In this document: positions 36,914 to 44,898 of the stretch, in pieces
Layout of the letters: every line of letters starts with the position of its first letter
How positions within the stretch are numbered: position 1 is the first letter of the stretch
Source of the DNA: Sphingobacterium sp. xlx-96
GTDB lineage: Bacteria > Bacteroidota > Bacteroidia > Sphingobacteriales > Sphingobacteriaceae
Assembly (NCBI RefSeq): GCF_011007365.1
Contig: NZ_WFKM01000004.1
Location: forward strand, 62,001 to 126,000
Direction of reading: 5' to 3'
DNA: 64,000 nucleotides
Made by a program: the position numbers and the translations under genes
Notes under the pieces: generated by a model
What the model was told of the DNA's origin: nothing
Seen by the model: only the letters and a program-made list of their open reading frames with translations
Databases searched by the model: none

Positions 36914-36947
36914 AAAAAAAGAGGGGAATGTCCTTTCCCCCCTTTTT
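36914..36947. terminator. Bidirectional terminator between membrane protein gene and trxB
   Basis: AAAAAAAGAGGGGAA / TTTCCCCCCTTTTTG pair closely around a 5-base loop. Poly-A and poly-T flanks on the two sides suit both convergent transcripts. Confidence 0.85.
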
Positions 36948-36964
36948 GTCCTCAACAACATTTT

Positions 36965-37927
36965 TTACTCGCCGTCTTCCTTAGCAGCCAAATAACGTTC
37001 CGCTTCTAAGGCTGCCATACATCCCGTCCCCGCAGCTGTAATAGCCTGGCGATAAACGTGATCCTGTACGTCCCCACAAGCAAAAACACCTGGAACATTA
37101 GTAGCCGTAACATTGGGCTTAGTAATCAAATAACCATTTTCTTCCATATCCAGAACACCTTTAAATAATTCTGTATTTGGCTGATGTCCGATAGCTACGA
37201 AGAACCCCGTAACATCTAAGTCTTTTGTTTCTTTAGTCTGATTGTTTACTACACGAACTCCTGTCACAACCTGTCCATCCCCCAAAATCTCATCAGTCTC
37301 CGTATTATAATGTATCTCGATGTTTTTTGTATTCATCACACGGTGTACCATCGCTTTTGAAGCGCGGAACTCGTCACGGCGCACCAACATATGTACTTTG
37401 TTACACAGCTTAGCCAAGTAAGTTGCTTCTTCAGCAGCTGTATCGCCAGCTCCAACAATAGCTACATCCTGTCCCTTAAAAAAGAAACCATCACACACAG
37501 CGCACGCAGAAACACCAAAACCATTATATTTTTCTTCAGAAGGCAACCCTAAATACTTAGCTGTTGCACCTGTAGCGATAATAACTGTATCAGCAGTAAT
37601 CGTTTTGATATTATCGATTTCTACTTTATGTACACCGCCATCCTTAGAGAAGTCTACTTTAGTAGCATAACCAAAACGTACTTGTGTACCAAAACGCTCC
37701 GCTTGTGCACGTAAATCTTCCATCATTACCGGACCGGTAATTCCATTTGGATACCCCGGGAAGTTATCTACTTCAGTAGTCTGCGTTAGCTGACCTCCAG
37801 GCACTATACCTGTATATACTACAGGTTTTAAATCGGCACGCGCCGCATAAATGGCTGCAGTATATCCCGCTGGACCTGAGCCAATGATCAGACACTTTAC
37901 GTGTTCAACCTCTTGTTGTGTATTCAT
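36965..37927 (-). CDS. trxB: Thioredoxin reductase
   Basis: This 320-aa flavoenzyme reduces thioredoxin with NADPH. FAD-binding GSGPAGYTAAIYAARA lies near residue 16, the redox pair C142-A-V-C145 is followed by DG, NADPH-binding GAGDTAAEEATYLAKL is near 159, and the C-terminal FAD motif FACGDVQDHVYRQAITAAGTGCMAA is present. The active site reads CAVC where most bacteria have CATC. It lies 17 bp downstream of the exonuclease gene and probably shares its transcript. Confidence 0.96.
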   Translation of the reverse strand: MNTQQEVEHVKCLIIGSGPAGYTAAIYAARADLKPVVYTGIVPGGQLTQTTEVDNFPGYPNGITGPVMMEDLRAQAERFGTQVRFGYATKVDFSKDGGVHKVEIDNIKTITADTVIIATGATAKYLGLPSEEKYNGFGVSACAVCDGFFFKGQDVAIVGAGDTAAEEATYLAKLCNKVHMLVRRDEFRASKAMVHRVMNTKNIEIHYNTETDEILGDGQVVTGVRVVNNQTKETKDLDVTGFFVAIGHQPNTELFKGVLDMEENGYLITKPNVTATNVPGVFACGDVQDHVYRQAITAAGTGCMAALEAERYLAAKEDGE

Positions 37928-37944
37928 TTATATATTATTCTATA

Positions 37945-38886
37945 TTACTTCCCAAATCTATCCTGCAAGCTCTTTAGCATATCCGTCGTTATAGGTTTGC
38001 TTGGTTCATCTTCCCTTTTCTTAAACTCCCGCTTCACATTTTCATTTCCTACAGCAACCTCTTTACCTTTACTCTCCTTCTTTTGTGTTTTATACGAATT
38101 CCAGATATTTTCTAACACCTTTTTTGTATAACGTGGAAAATCTCCATTTTGCATCCAGGCATAATAACTCGGTTCAACGTCAAAAACATCCGTTACTTTT
38201 TTACCTTTATGCTTTCCAAAATTGATGGCAACCTCTCCATCTTCATCATAAACTAGACGCCCCGCAAAATCAACGGGCTTAGAAAGATTAGTAAATGTAT
38301 GTAACGCTTCTACATCATTGATTACAGGATAAGACACAGCACCATGTTTGTCCGCAAAAGCAATACCATTATACTTATCCAATTGAGCCTTCAACACCTC
38401 ATATGTTGCACGGACATCCGCTTCAGCTTGATGCGCATTATCCAGATTTTTATCGCAATAGAAACGATAGGCTGCCTTCAATGTACGTTGTTCCATCTGG
38501 TGAAAAATATTCTGAACGTCTATAAAAGCGCGTCCTTCCAACGAAAAATCAACCCCAGCAGCTAAAAACTCTTCCATCAACATCGGAACATCAAACTTAT
38601 TGGAATTATACCCCGCTAAATCCGCATCCCCTATAAATTCCGTGATTTCTTGCGCCAACTCTTTAAAAGTTGGGAGATCTTTTACATCCTCATCATAAAT
38701 ACCATGGAATAAAGACGAATCCGGGGGAATCGGAATTCCAGGATTAACTTTTTTAGTATACACCTCCTCAGTCCCATCAGTCAATATTTTTACAATAGCA
38801 ATCTCAACAACCTTATCCGTAGCGATATTTACACCTGTAGTTTCTAAGTCAAAAAAGGCTAACGGTCTTCTCAAATTTAATTCCAT
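37945..38886 (-). CDS. DEDD-family 3'-5' exonuclease (DnaQ-like)
   Basis: This 313-aa protein has an N-terminal RNase T/DnaQ exonuclease domain. ExoI is FFDLETTGVN (catalytic Asp and Glu), ExoII is GYNSNKFDVPML, and ExoIII is HQAEADVRATYEVL, giving the DEDDh type. After about 190 there is a second domain with INFGKHKGKKVTDVFDVEPSYYAWMQNGDFPRYTK, a DUF3820-like 'putative quorum-sensing/exonuclease' tail common in Bacteroidota homologues. It may act in DNA repair or proofreading. Confidence 0.9.
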   Translation of the reverse strand: MELNLRRPLAFFDLETTGVNIATDKVVEIAIVKILTDGTEEVYTKKVNPGIPIPPDSSLFHGIYDEDVKDLPTFKELAQEITEFIGDADLAGYNSNKFDVPMLMEEFLAAGVDFSLEGRAFIDVQNIFHQMEQRTLKAAYRFYCDKNLDNAHQAEADVRATYEVLKAQLDKYNGIAFADKHGAVSYPVINDVEALHTFTNLSKPVDFAGRLVYDEDGEVAINFGKHKGKKVTDVFDVEPSYYAWMQNGDFPRYTKKVLENIWNSYKTQKKESKGKEVAVGNENVKREFKKREDEPSKPITTDMLKSLQDRFGK

Positions 38887-39007
38887 GGGCTAAAGATAAT
38901 TCTTAATCTGTACATACAAAAACACTGAATCCAAATCGTTACAATACCAATATTCAATTAATAGCTAAATCGCTCGACAACAATTAAAACCTTTTATTCG
39001 ACGCCCC

Positions 39008-39427
39008 TCAAAAAGAAAGTCCTTTAATAATTCCATAATCCTTTATCTCAGCAACCTTTAAATCCAGAATTTTCTTTATATCATTCCGAAGATCTAACAC
39101 CAAGTAATGTATGGGACATGCATTTAGACTCCCACACTCAGCGAGCCCCAAAGCACAACTTGTCAATCCCTCCTTCTCTTCGATAGCAAAAAAAATATCA
39201 GAAATCGTCAGGCTCTCAAGTTGTTTTTCGCTCAGGTAAAAACCACCATTTCTACCTTTAGAAGAGGATATAAATTTTCCTTTGACCAGTTTTTGCAAAA
39301 TCTTAGACGTAAAAGATATAGGCGATCCAATAAACTCAGCTATTTCAACAACATCTACCCTTTCGTTTCGTTTCGCCATATAAATACACGATTTTATCGC
39401 ATACTGACAAGATTGTGTAAAAATCAT
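39008..39427 (-). CDS. Rrf2-family Fe-S transcriptional regulator
   Basis: From ATG 39427 this is a 139-aa winged-helix regulator (MIFTQSCQYAIKSCIYMAKR). The frame opens at 39481, but the upstream residues look non-native. The helix-turn-helix is VVEIAEFIGSPISFTSKILQKL and the wing GRNGGFYL. Three Cys (C91-x6-C98-x5-C104) sit where IscR and NsrR bind a [2Fe-2S] or [4Fe-4S] cluster. It closes the narK-narK-porin operon. It is thus a strong candidate for the protein that senses NO, nitrite or Fe-S status and binds the palindrome at 43735-43758. Confidence 0.88.
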   Translation of the reverse strand: MIFTQSCQYAIKSCIYMAKRNERVDVVEIAEFIGSPISFTSKILQKLVKGKFISSSKGRNGGFYLSEKQLESLTISDIFFAIEEKEGLTSCALGLAECGSLNACPIHYLVLDLRNDIKKILDLKVAEIKDYGIIKGLSF

Positions 39428-39492
39428 ATTCGAATAAACAAGTAACAAAAGTAAAAAATAATATCTACAGTTTAACAGCATCTATCCCACAT

Positions 39493-40779
39493 TTAAAGCA
39501 GATCAAAGGAAGGATTGAATTTGAGCCCTATCCAAGACCAACTCTGCATCTCTTTAGGCTCTGATACATTTTTTATGTATCGCATCGAACGACCTGCAAA
39601 CATAAAAGAATGACCTACAGTTAGCGTAAACAGCTTACCGAATCTTTTATTTAGAACAAGATCCAACTCTGTTCCCAAATAAGAAGACGGCTGCTTTCCG
39701 TTTTCACGCGCAGCAAGTTTTCCATTTGACGTAAACGAATGTACATTTGTAGCCAAAGCTACACGGGAAGATAATTTGGTCATCATTTTTAAATAATAAT
39801 CATTGAGACCAAAACTATTAAAATAGGTTCCTGCATAAAAATAGTCCATAAATCCATTAAAAGCATGATTGGTACCATAAAGCGGACTAAAGGATCTATT
39901 TTGATCTATCGGGGTGTCAAAGCTTGCACCCGAAAGCCACTCTGTACCCACGATCATATCAAATGAAGGATTAAAAATAAAATGATTGTTTACCGAAATT
40001 TGATAGGCTGACTTGCGTTGGGCCTGTGTATTTTTACCTCCCTGATAATAGATAGAACCAAAAATACCAAAACGGCGAAAATACTTCGAAGTATTGATAC
40101 CAACAGTGAACATATCGTAATGAAGGCCCGATTGGCTTTGCAACACATTATTCAGTACAATTGCTGAAAATCTCGATTTACCTACCCCTTTGTATTCATA
40201 ATGCAATACCTGCATGGACTTAGTGGTTTCGCCAGCTTCGCTAATAGTATAAATCTCTCTGGATTCCGTATCATTAGCATCATTATCATCGTTATTGTAG
40301 GTAACTACAGCTTCCATTTTAGAACTAGGACTAAGATTAAATATCCCTTTCACCGCATCAAAACTCCTCCCCTGCATGGTCCAATCCACCCCCCCCAGCA
40401 ACCTCTCGTTGTCGTAGACGAGCGCTTGTCGACCTATTTTCAATGCGACATTCTTTGTAAAAAGATACTTTACCCAGGCCTCATGGAGTATAAAGTTCTG
40501 ATTTTTAGTGGCCGAAGAGCTCAATTCTCCCCAAATCCTAACATCCTGAGCTGAAAAGAAAATCTCTAGATTTTGATAATAATAATCCAATCCAAAGCGA
40601 GCTCGGGAAAAAATGGTGGCCTCGGCATTTTTATCTTTGTTAATCAGTGTTTTGACCCCATTATCCAATTCTCCTCGTGTCCTAAAATCTAGGCTCATTT
40701 TCAAACTATCAACCTGTGCATTTAATTGGTCGCAAGCAACAAAAGCGAACACGACTACCATACCTATTTTTAATTTCAT
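39493..40779 (-). CDS. Alginate-export-family outer-membrane porin in the nitrate operon
   Basis: Start ATG 40779 gives a 428-aa protein with a signal peptide (MVVVFAFVACDQLNAQ). The beta-barrel has the Alginate_exp pattern: LDFRTRGELDNG, ARFGLDYYYQNLEIFFSAQDVRIWGE, HEAWVKYLFTKNVALKIGRQALVYDNERLLGGVDWTMQGRSFDAV, split here by strands. No alginate genes are near. Its position between narK2 and the Rrf2 gene suggests a channel for nitrate or nitrite across the outer membrane. Confidence 0.8.
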   Translation of the reverse strand: MKLKIGMVVVFAFVACDQLNAQVDSLKMSLDFRTRGELDNGVKTLINKDKNAEATIFSRARFGLDYYYQNLEIFFSAQDVRIWGELSSSATKNQNFILHEAWVKYLFTKNVALKIGRQALVYDNERLLGGVDWTMQGRSFDAVKGIFNLSPSSKMEAVVTYNNDDNDANDTESREIYTISEAGETTKSMQVLHYEYKGVGKSRFSAIVLNNVLQSQSGLHYDMFTVGINTSKYFRRFGIFGSIYYQGGKNTQAQRKSAYQISVNNHFIFNPSFDMIVGTEWLSGASFDTPIDQNRSFSPLYGTNHAFNGFMDYFYAGTYFNSFGLNDYYLKMMTKLSSRVALATNVHSFTSNGKLAARENGKQPSSYLGTELDLVLNKRFGKLFTLTVGHSFMFAGRSMRYIKNVSEPKEMQSWSWIGLKFNPSFDLL

Positions 40780-40824
40780 ATTCAATCGTTTAGCATATTT
40801 AAATTTAAGAAGCCAAAGCAAACT

Positions 40825-42156
40825 CTAACAAGGTCGTTCACATCCCTTTCGGGTATAGAAGTACCAATTGATATAAGTCGCTATTATACAAGATACCACC
40901 ATATACCAAAAGAAAAGGCGAGTATCTCCAGTAATTGATTTGGATTGAGATATTAGTACATTGAAGACAAATGGGCCAAAAGCCGCTATGGCGGCAGTCC
41001 AACCGATGACGCCTGCAGCCTTCCTTGGAGATTCTGCAAAAATAACAGGATACTGTTTGAAAGTAGCCGCATTTCCCACACCTGTAAAGAAGAATATCAG
41101 CATTACGATACCAGCAAAAGCCGAAAATTTGTCTGCCGACGAAGGAGTTAAGTAGCCTCCCAAAATAAGTATCGAAAACAATACGATAAGCGCTATCCCC
41201 GTAATATGTGTCAAAATTGCTCCTCCCATTTTATCAGCTACTTTCCCAAACACCACACGCGTCAATGAGCCTATTAGAGGACCATAAAAAGCAAACTGAA
41301 GCGGATCAATAAGCGGGTCCAATGGCGTGTAAATATTATTTATAATCATTGGAAAAGCTGCTGACATACCCGCGAAGGTTCCAAAGGTCATGATATAAGT
41401 GATTGTACAATACCACGTATGTTTATCGCCGAATATATCCAACTGTTCTTTAAACGAAGCTTTTACTGGAATACTTTTTAAAGATACCCAAGACCATATC
41501 CCAATAACCAACAAGGGAACAATGTAGATAAACGCTATATTCTCCAAATAGATCTTTTTTCCTGTTTCCGCAATAATTTCTCCGCCACCTAAGAAAGAAA
41601 ACATAGATAAACCGATGATTAGAGGAGAAAGCAATTGAACCAGACTTATGCCGAAGTTTCCTATTCCAGCTTGTATTCCCAATGCAGTCCCTAATTCTCT
41701 TTTAGGAAAAAACAATGAAGTCGAAGGCATATAAGATGAAAAATCTCCACCACCAATTCCCAATAAAAATGCGATAAGCATAAAATACGCAAATGAGGTG
41801 TCTAGACTCATCACCGCAAACCCTAACATCACAAGTGGGATGATTTTGAGTAAGGTTGTCAAGGTGATCACCTTTTTTGTTCCAAACAAAGGTATCAAAA
41901 AGGTATTCAACATACGCAGAAGACCTCCTGCCAGCCCAGGCATTGCTGCCAGCCAGAATAGCTGTGAGTCTGTAAACTCAAACCCTATTTGTGGTAGCTT
42001 GATTACAACTACACTAAAAAGAAACCAAGTCGCAAATGACATGGTCAACGCAATAGTCGTAATAACCAACGTTTTCCAAGCTATTTTCTTTCCTTTCTCT
42101 TGCCAAAAGACTTCATTCGTAGGATCGTAATTCTTATACCATTGTTTATTATCCAT
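40825..42156 (-). CDS. narK: NarK/NasA-type nitrate/nitrite MFS transporter (second copy)
   Basis: This 443-aa protein has about 12 helices. The nitrate signature GIQAGIGNFGISLVQLLSPLI in helix 5 and the arginine-bearing helices (MPGLAGGLLRMLNTFLIPLFG and GPLIGSLTRVVFGKVADKMGG) are those of NarK-family nitrate/nitrite porters. The N-terminal cytoplasmic stretch MDNKQWYKNYDPTNEVFWQ is shared with NarK2-type proteins. It lies 28 bp after the first narK and is followed by the porin gene. Exchange versus H+ symport cannot be separated by eye. Confidence 0.93.
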   Translation of the reverse strand: MDNKQWYKNYDPTNEVFWQEKGKKIAWKTLVITTIALTMSFATWFLFSVVVIKLPQIGFEFTDSQLFWLAAMPGLAGGLLRMLNTFLIPLFGTKKVITLTTLLKIIPLVMLGFAVMSLDTSFAYFMLIAFLLGIGGGDFSSYMPSTSLFFPKRELGTALGIQAGIGNFGISLVQLLSPLIIGLSMFSFLGGGEIIAETGKKIYLENIAFIYIVPLLVIGIWSWVSLKSIPVKASFKEQLDIFGDKHTWYCTITYIMTFGTFAGMSAAFPMIINNIYTPLDPLIDPLQFAFYGPLIGSLTRVVFGKVADKMGGAILTHITGIALIVLFSILILGGYLTPSSADKFSAFAGIVMLIFFFTGVGNAATFKQYPVIFAESPRKAAGVIGWTAAIAAFGPFVFNVLISQSKSITGDTRLFFWYMVVSCIIATYINWYFYTRKGCERPC

Positions 42157-42184
42157 TTCTTTCTTATTTTAATTTCTTAAATGA

Positions 42185-43657
42185 TTATTGATGCTCTATT
42201 TTATTTTTAATCTGCGGAGCCGCGTTAAGTGTTATTTTTTTGATCACCCTGTTCATCCAATACAAACAACCTGCAGAGACAAAGCACACAAATATCCAAG
42301 AGCTTGTCCACAAGCCCGAATAGTCCAACAAATACCCAAACAGTATAGGCCCCACAAATCCGCCTAACCCACCGATAAGCCCCACCATACCACCCACTAG
42401 CCCGACTTCATTTGGAAAATATTCCGGAATATGTTTGTATACCGCTGCTTTTCCAATTCCCCACATGCACCCGATTAGGATGACCAATAGCGTGAAGACA
42501 CCTATATGCGCCTCAAATTTTATTAGTGTATGACCACGGGCTAACAATTGCTTCTTTACGACCCGCTCATTTTGCTGAACAAGCACCTCCTGCCAAGAAA
42601 ATGACTTCGGAAAAATGGTGGTCTCTGTTGGTATCTCTGGCTTTGGCATTATCGCTATGGCTTCTTCATTCAAGAATATCTTTTCACGCCCTACTTCAGT
42701 GATGACTCCCCCTTTTTTTGCAGGAATCCCTTTACCGGGTGTTAAAATCTCCATTTTAGGCAACATCAATAACCCACTCAGTATTAACGAAGAATACATA
42801 ACCCAATACATTACTTTACGGGCACCAAGCTTATCCGACAAATACCCTCCCAAAGCCCGTATAAGACCGCTGGGAAGACTGAAGGCAGATGTCAGAATCC
42901 CCCCTAATACTAAGGATGTCTTATAAACATTTACATAATAAGGAAGCAACCATTGAGAAAAGGCTACAAATAGACCGAACACTAAAAAGTAATACAGTCC
43001 AAACCGCCAAACACGGATTTTCTTCAAGGGCCCGAGAAGTTGCCTTATTGTTCGGTCACGACTTTCGATCTTTTTGTTCTTTACCAGGAAAATATACAAT
43101 AAACCGATAACGGTCAGCCCTGCACCATAAATAACAGGAAGTAAGCGCCAACCATTTTCGGCGTCGCTTTGCGAAAACTGATTTAACAACCCTGGTGAAA
43201 AGAAAGCTGTCAAAGCGGCTCCGGCATTACCCATCCCGAAAATACCCAGTGCCCGACCCTGCCATTCCTGTGGGTACCACACCGAAGTGAAAGTAATCCC
43301 CACAGCAAAACTGGTTCCTACCATTCCAAAAAGAGCGCTCAATATAAAATAGGACCAGAATGATTGCACAAAATAAAGCAGAAACAAAGGTATACTGCAC
43401 AGTAGTAGCAACATGATAAATACAGGTTTACCACCATACCGGTCAGTCAATATACCTAAAGGAAGCCTCATTACAGAACCTGTCAATATAGGTATACCCA
43501 AAAGCCAACCTGTCTCGACCACATTCCAGTTAAAAATATTGTGATCTACCAGATAAGTAACTAATACCCCATTTAATGTCCAACAGGCAAAGCAAACTGT
43601 AAAAGCCAGCGTGTTCAAGAAAAGGATTTTATGCGCAGAAGAGAGACCGTAATGCAT
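42185..43657 (-). CDS. narK: NarK-type nitrate/nitrite MFS transporter with large loop insertion
   Basis: This 490-aa protein is NarK-like, with the signature GIFGMGNAGAALTAFFSPGLL (about 138-158) and Arg-bearing helices (GSVMRLPLGILTDRYGG, GLIRALGGYLSDKLGA). Between helix 9 and helix 10, residues 301-382 form an inserted polar segment of about 80 aa (including GKGIPAKKGGVITEVGREK). Ordinary NarK proteins lack it; it should face the periplasm. This is the first gene of the left nitrate arm, starting 145 bp from the divergent cytochrome-b-like gene. Confidence 0.92.
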   Translation of the reverse strand: MHYGLSSAHKILFLNTLAFTVCFACWTLNGVLVTYLVDHNIFNWNVVETGWLLGIPILTGSVMRLPLGILTDRYGGKPVFIMLLLLCSIPLFLLYFVQSFWSYFILSALFGMVGTSFAVGITFTSVWYPQEWQGRALGIFGMGNAGAALTAFFSPGLLNQFSQSDAENGWRLLPVIYGAGLTVIGLLYIFLVKNKKIESRDRTIRQLLGPLKKIRVWRFGLYYFLVFGLFVAFSQWLLPYYVNVYKTSLVLGGILTSAFSLPSGLIRALGGYLSDKLGARKVMYWVMYSSLILSGLLMLPKMEILTPGKGIPAKKGGVITEVGREKIFLNEEAIAIMPKPEIPTETTIFPKSFSWQEVLVQQNERVVKKQLLARGHTLIKFEAHIGVFTLLVILIGCMWGIGKAAVYKHIPEYFPNEVGLVGGMVGLIGGLGGFVGPILFGYLLDYSGLWTSSWIFVCFVSAGCLYWMNRVIKKITLNAAPQIKNKIEHQ

Positions 43658-43691
43658 ATAGTAAGTTATTTATATTTCTCCAACAAAAAAC

Positions 43692-43700
43692 ATCCGAATT
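43692..43700. promoter_or_regulatory. Extra operator half-site (ATCCGAATT)
   Basis: This nonamer matches the half-site of the palindrome at 43735-43758 at 8 of 9 positions. It lies between the predicted narK promoter and the narK start; no paired arm is visible. Confidence 0.4.
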
Positions 43701-43722
43701 GGAGGTTAAATATTTCTCTCTG

Positions 43723-43730
43723 CAAATATA
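43723..43730 (-). promoter_or_regulatory. -7 box TATATTTG for narK operon
   Basis: TATATTTG on the minus strand matches TAnnTTTG and lies 66 bp upstream of the first narK. Its -33 zone falls inside the palindromic operator. Confidence 0.55.
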
Positions 43731-43734
43731 TTTA

Positions 43735-43758
43735 AATTCGGACACTGATGTCCGAATT
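43735..43758. promoter_or_regulatory. Palindromic operator between divergent nitrate operons
   Basis: This is a perfect 9-bp inverted repeat AATTCGGAC-N6-GTCCGAATT. It overlaps the expected -33 regions of both divergent promoters, so one bound dimer could silence both arms. The length and symmetry suit an Rrf2/NsrR-type dimer, and an Rrf2 gene ends the left arm. The pairing of regulator and site is inference. Confidence 0.7.
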
Positions 43759-43771
43759 AGTTTTTTTTTTC

Positions 43772-43779
43772 TACCTTTG
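43772..43779 (+). promoter_or_regulatory. -7 box TACCTTTG for nitrate reductase operon
   Basis: TACCTTTG matches TAnnTTTG and lies 23 bp before the ATG of the cytochrome-b-like gene, preceded by a T-tract and the operator. Confidence 0.6.
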
Positions 43780-43802
43780 ATTAAAGATTCACTCCTTACA
43801 AT

Positions 43803-44867
43803 ATGTTAAAACTAGTAAATATCAGAGCCTTTGGAATAGCTTTCCTAACCATGATAATAACCTTGATTCTTATTTTAGTCGGATCTAGGAGTCTACAAAA
43901 TTTTGACGCAGCTTTAGTAGCCTATTTATTCGGGACATTATTTGCAATCTTTGGAATCGTATATCGTTATTCAGTGTGGATCCAGCGCCCACCCACACGC
44001 GTTTATTTTTGGCGCAGTTTGAAAATTCTATTCTCAAAAGATTTCTTGCAGTTTTTTATTTTTTCTGTCCGGGATTTTATCAAGAATATCTTCTTACAGC
44101 GCTTCATTTTCCGACGTAGCGCAAAACGTGGGGCAGCACACTTATTGATGGCTATTGGTTGTACGATAGCCTTTGCTATTACAATACCCCTTACCTTTGG
44201 ATGGATCCATTTTACATTAGTTCCCGACACAGGCTTAGACCCCATGGCTGAGACCGTCTATTCTGCTAATTTTTTCGGCTTTGAGATTATGCAGTTTCCC
44301 GTCAAATCCGTCATAGGCTTTTTTACTTTTGGCGCACTCAATTGGTGCTCTCTGTCGGTCATTGCCGGTGCCACATATTTTCTACAGAAACGATTGAAAA
44401 CCCCAGGTTTTATAGCCACACAAACCTTTGACGGTGATATCCTACCTCTTTTACTATTGATATTGGTCTCCATTACAGGATTGGGGCTTACACTAGATTA
44501 TGAATTTATGCACGGCAAGGCCTATGAGTTTATGGCAGTCACACACGCCTTTTTTGTGATAGTATTTTTGGTGTGGATGCCCTTTGGCAAGTTTTTCCAT
44601 ATCATACAACGGCCGGCCCAAATAGGAGCACATATCTACAAGGAGGTTGGGGAAAAAAAAGGAATGCAGTTATGCAAATTTACAGGAAAGGAATATACAA
44701 GCAGACTGCACGTCGCTGACTTAAAGAAAATAGTCAAAGAAGTAGGTTTTAATCTCAACACGGAAGACGGTAATTCAATCTTAAATTACAGTCCCGAAGG
44801 AAAGCGGGACTTACTGGCTTTGGCCCATCTGAAAGCTCGAGAAGAGTCTGGCAAATTTTTCAGTTAA
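43803..44867 (+). CDS. Cytochrome-b-like membrane subunit of the nitrate reductase
   Basis: This 354-aa integral membrane protein has seven or so helices. Histidines sit in or next to helices at H113, H136, H237, H248 and H266, as expected for a b-type heme protein of the NarI/HdrE kind. The cytoplasmic N-terminal loop is Arg/Lys-rich, and the soluble tail is about 80 residues. It is the first gene of the nitrate reductase operon, 31 bp before the catalytic subunit. It probably exchanges electrons with quinones. Assignment rests on topology, His pattern and context. Confidence 0.75.
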   Translation: MLKLVNIRAFGIAFLTMIITLILILVGSRSLQNFDAALVAYLFGTLFAIFGIVYRYSVWIQRPPTRVYFWRSLKILFSKDFLQFFIFSVRDFIKNIFLQRFIFRRSAKRGAAHLLMAIGCTIAFAITIPLTFGWIHFTLVPDTGLDPMAETVYSANFFGFEIMQFPVKSVIGFFTFGALNWCSLSVIAGATYFLQKRLKTPGFIATQTFDGDILPLLLLILVSITGLGLTLDYEFMHGKAYEFMAVTHAFFVIVFLVWMPFGKFFHIIQRPAQIGAHIYKEVGEKKGMQLCKFTGKEYTSRLHVADLKKIVKEVGFNLNTEDGNSILNYSPEGKRDLLALAHLKAREESGKFFS

Positions 44868-44898
44868 CACTCCAACTTAAAAGACAAACATAAGAACC

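Noticed and set aside
43803..44867. Reading the cytochrome-b-like protein as an MFS transporter
   Set aside because: It has too few helices and lacks MFS signature loops; the His pattern and operon place fit a heme-b subunit better.
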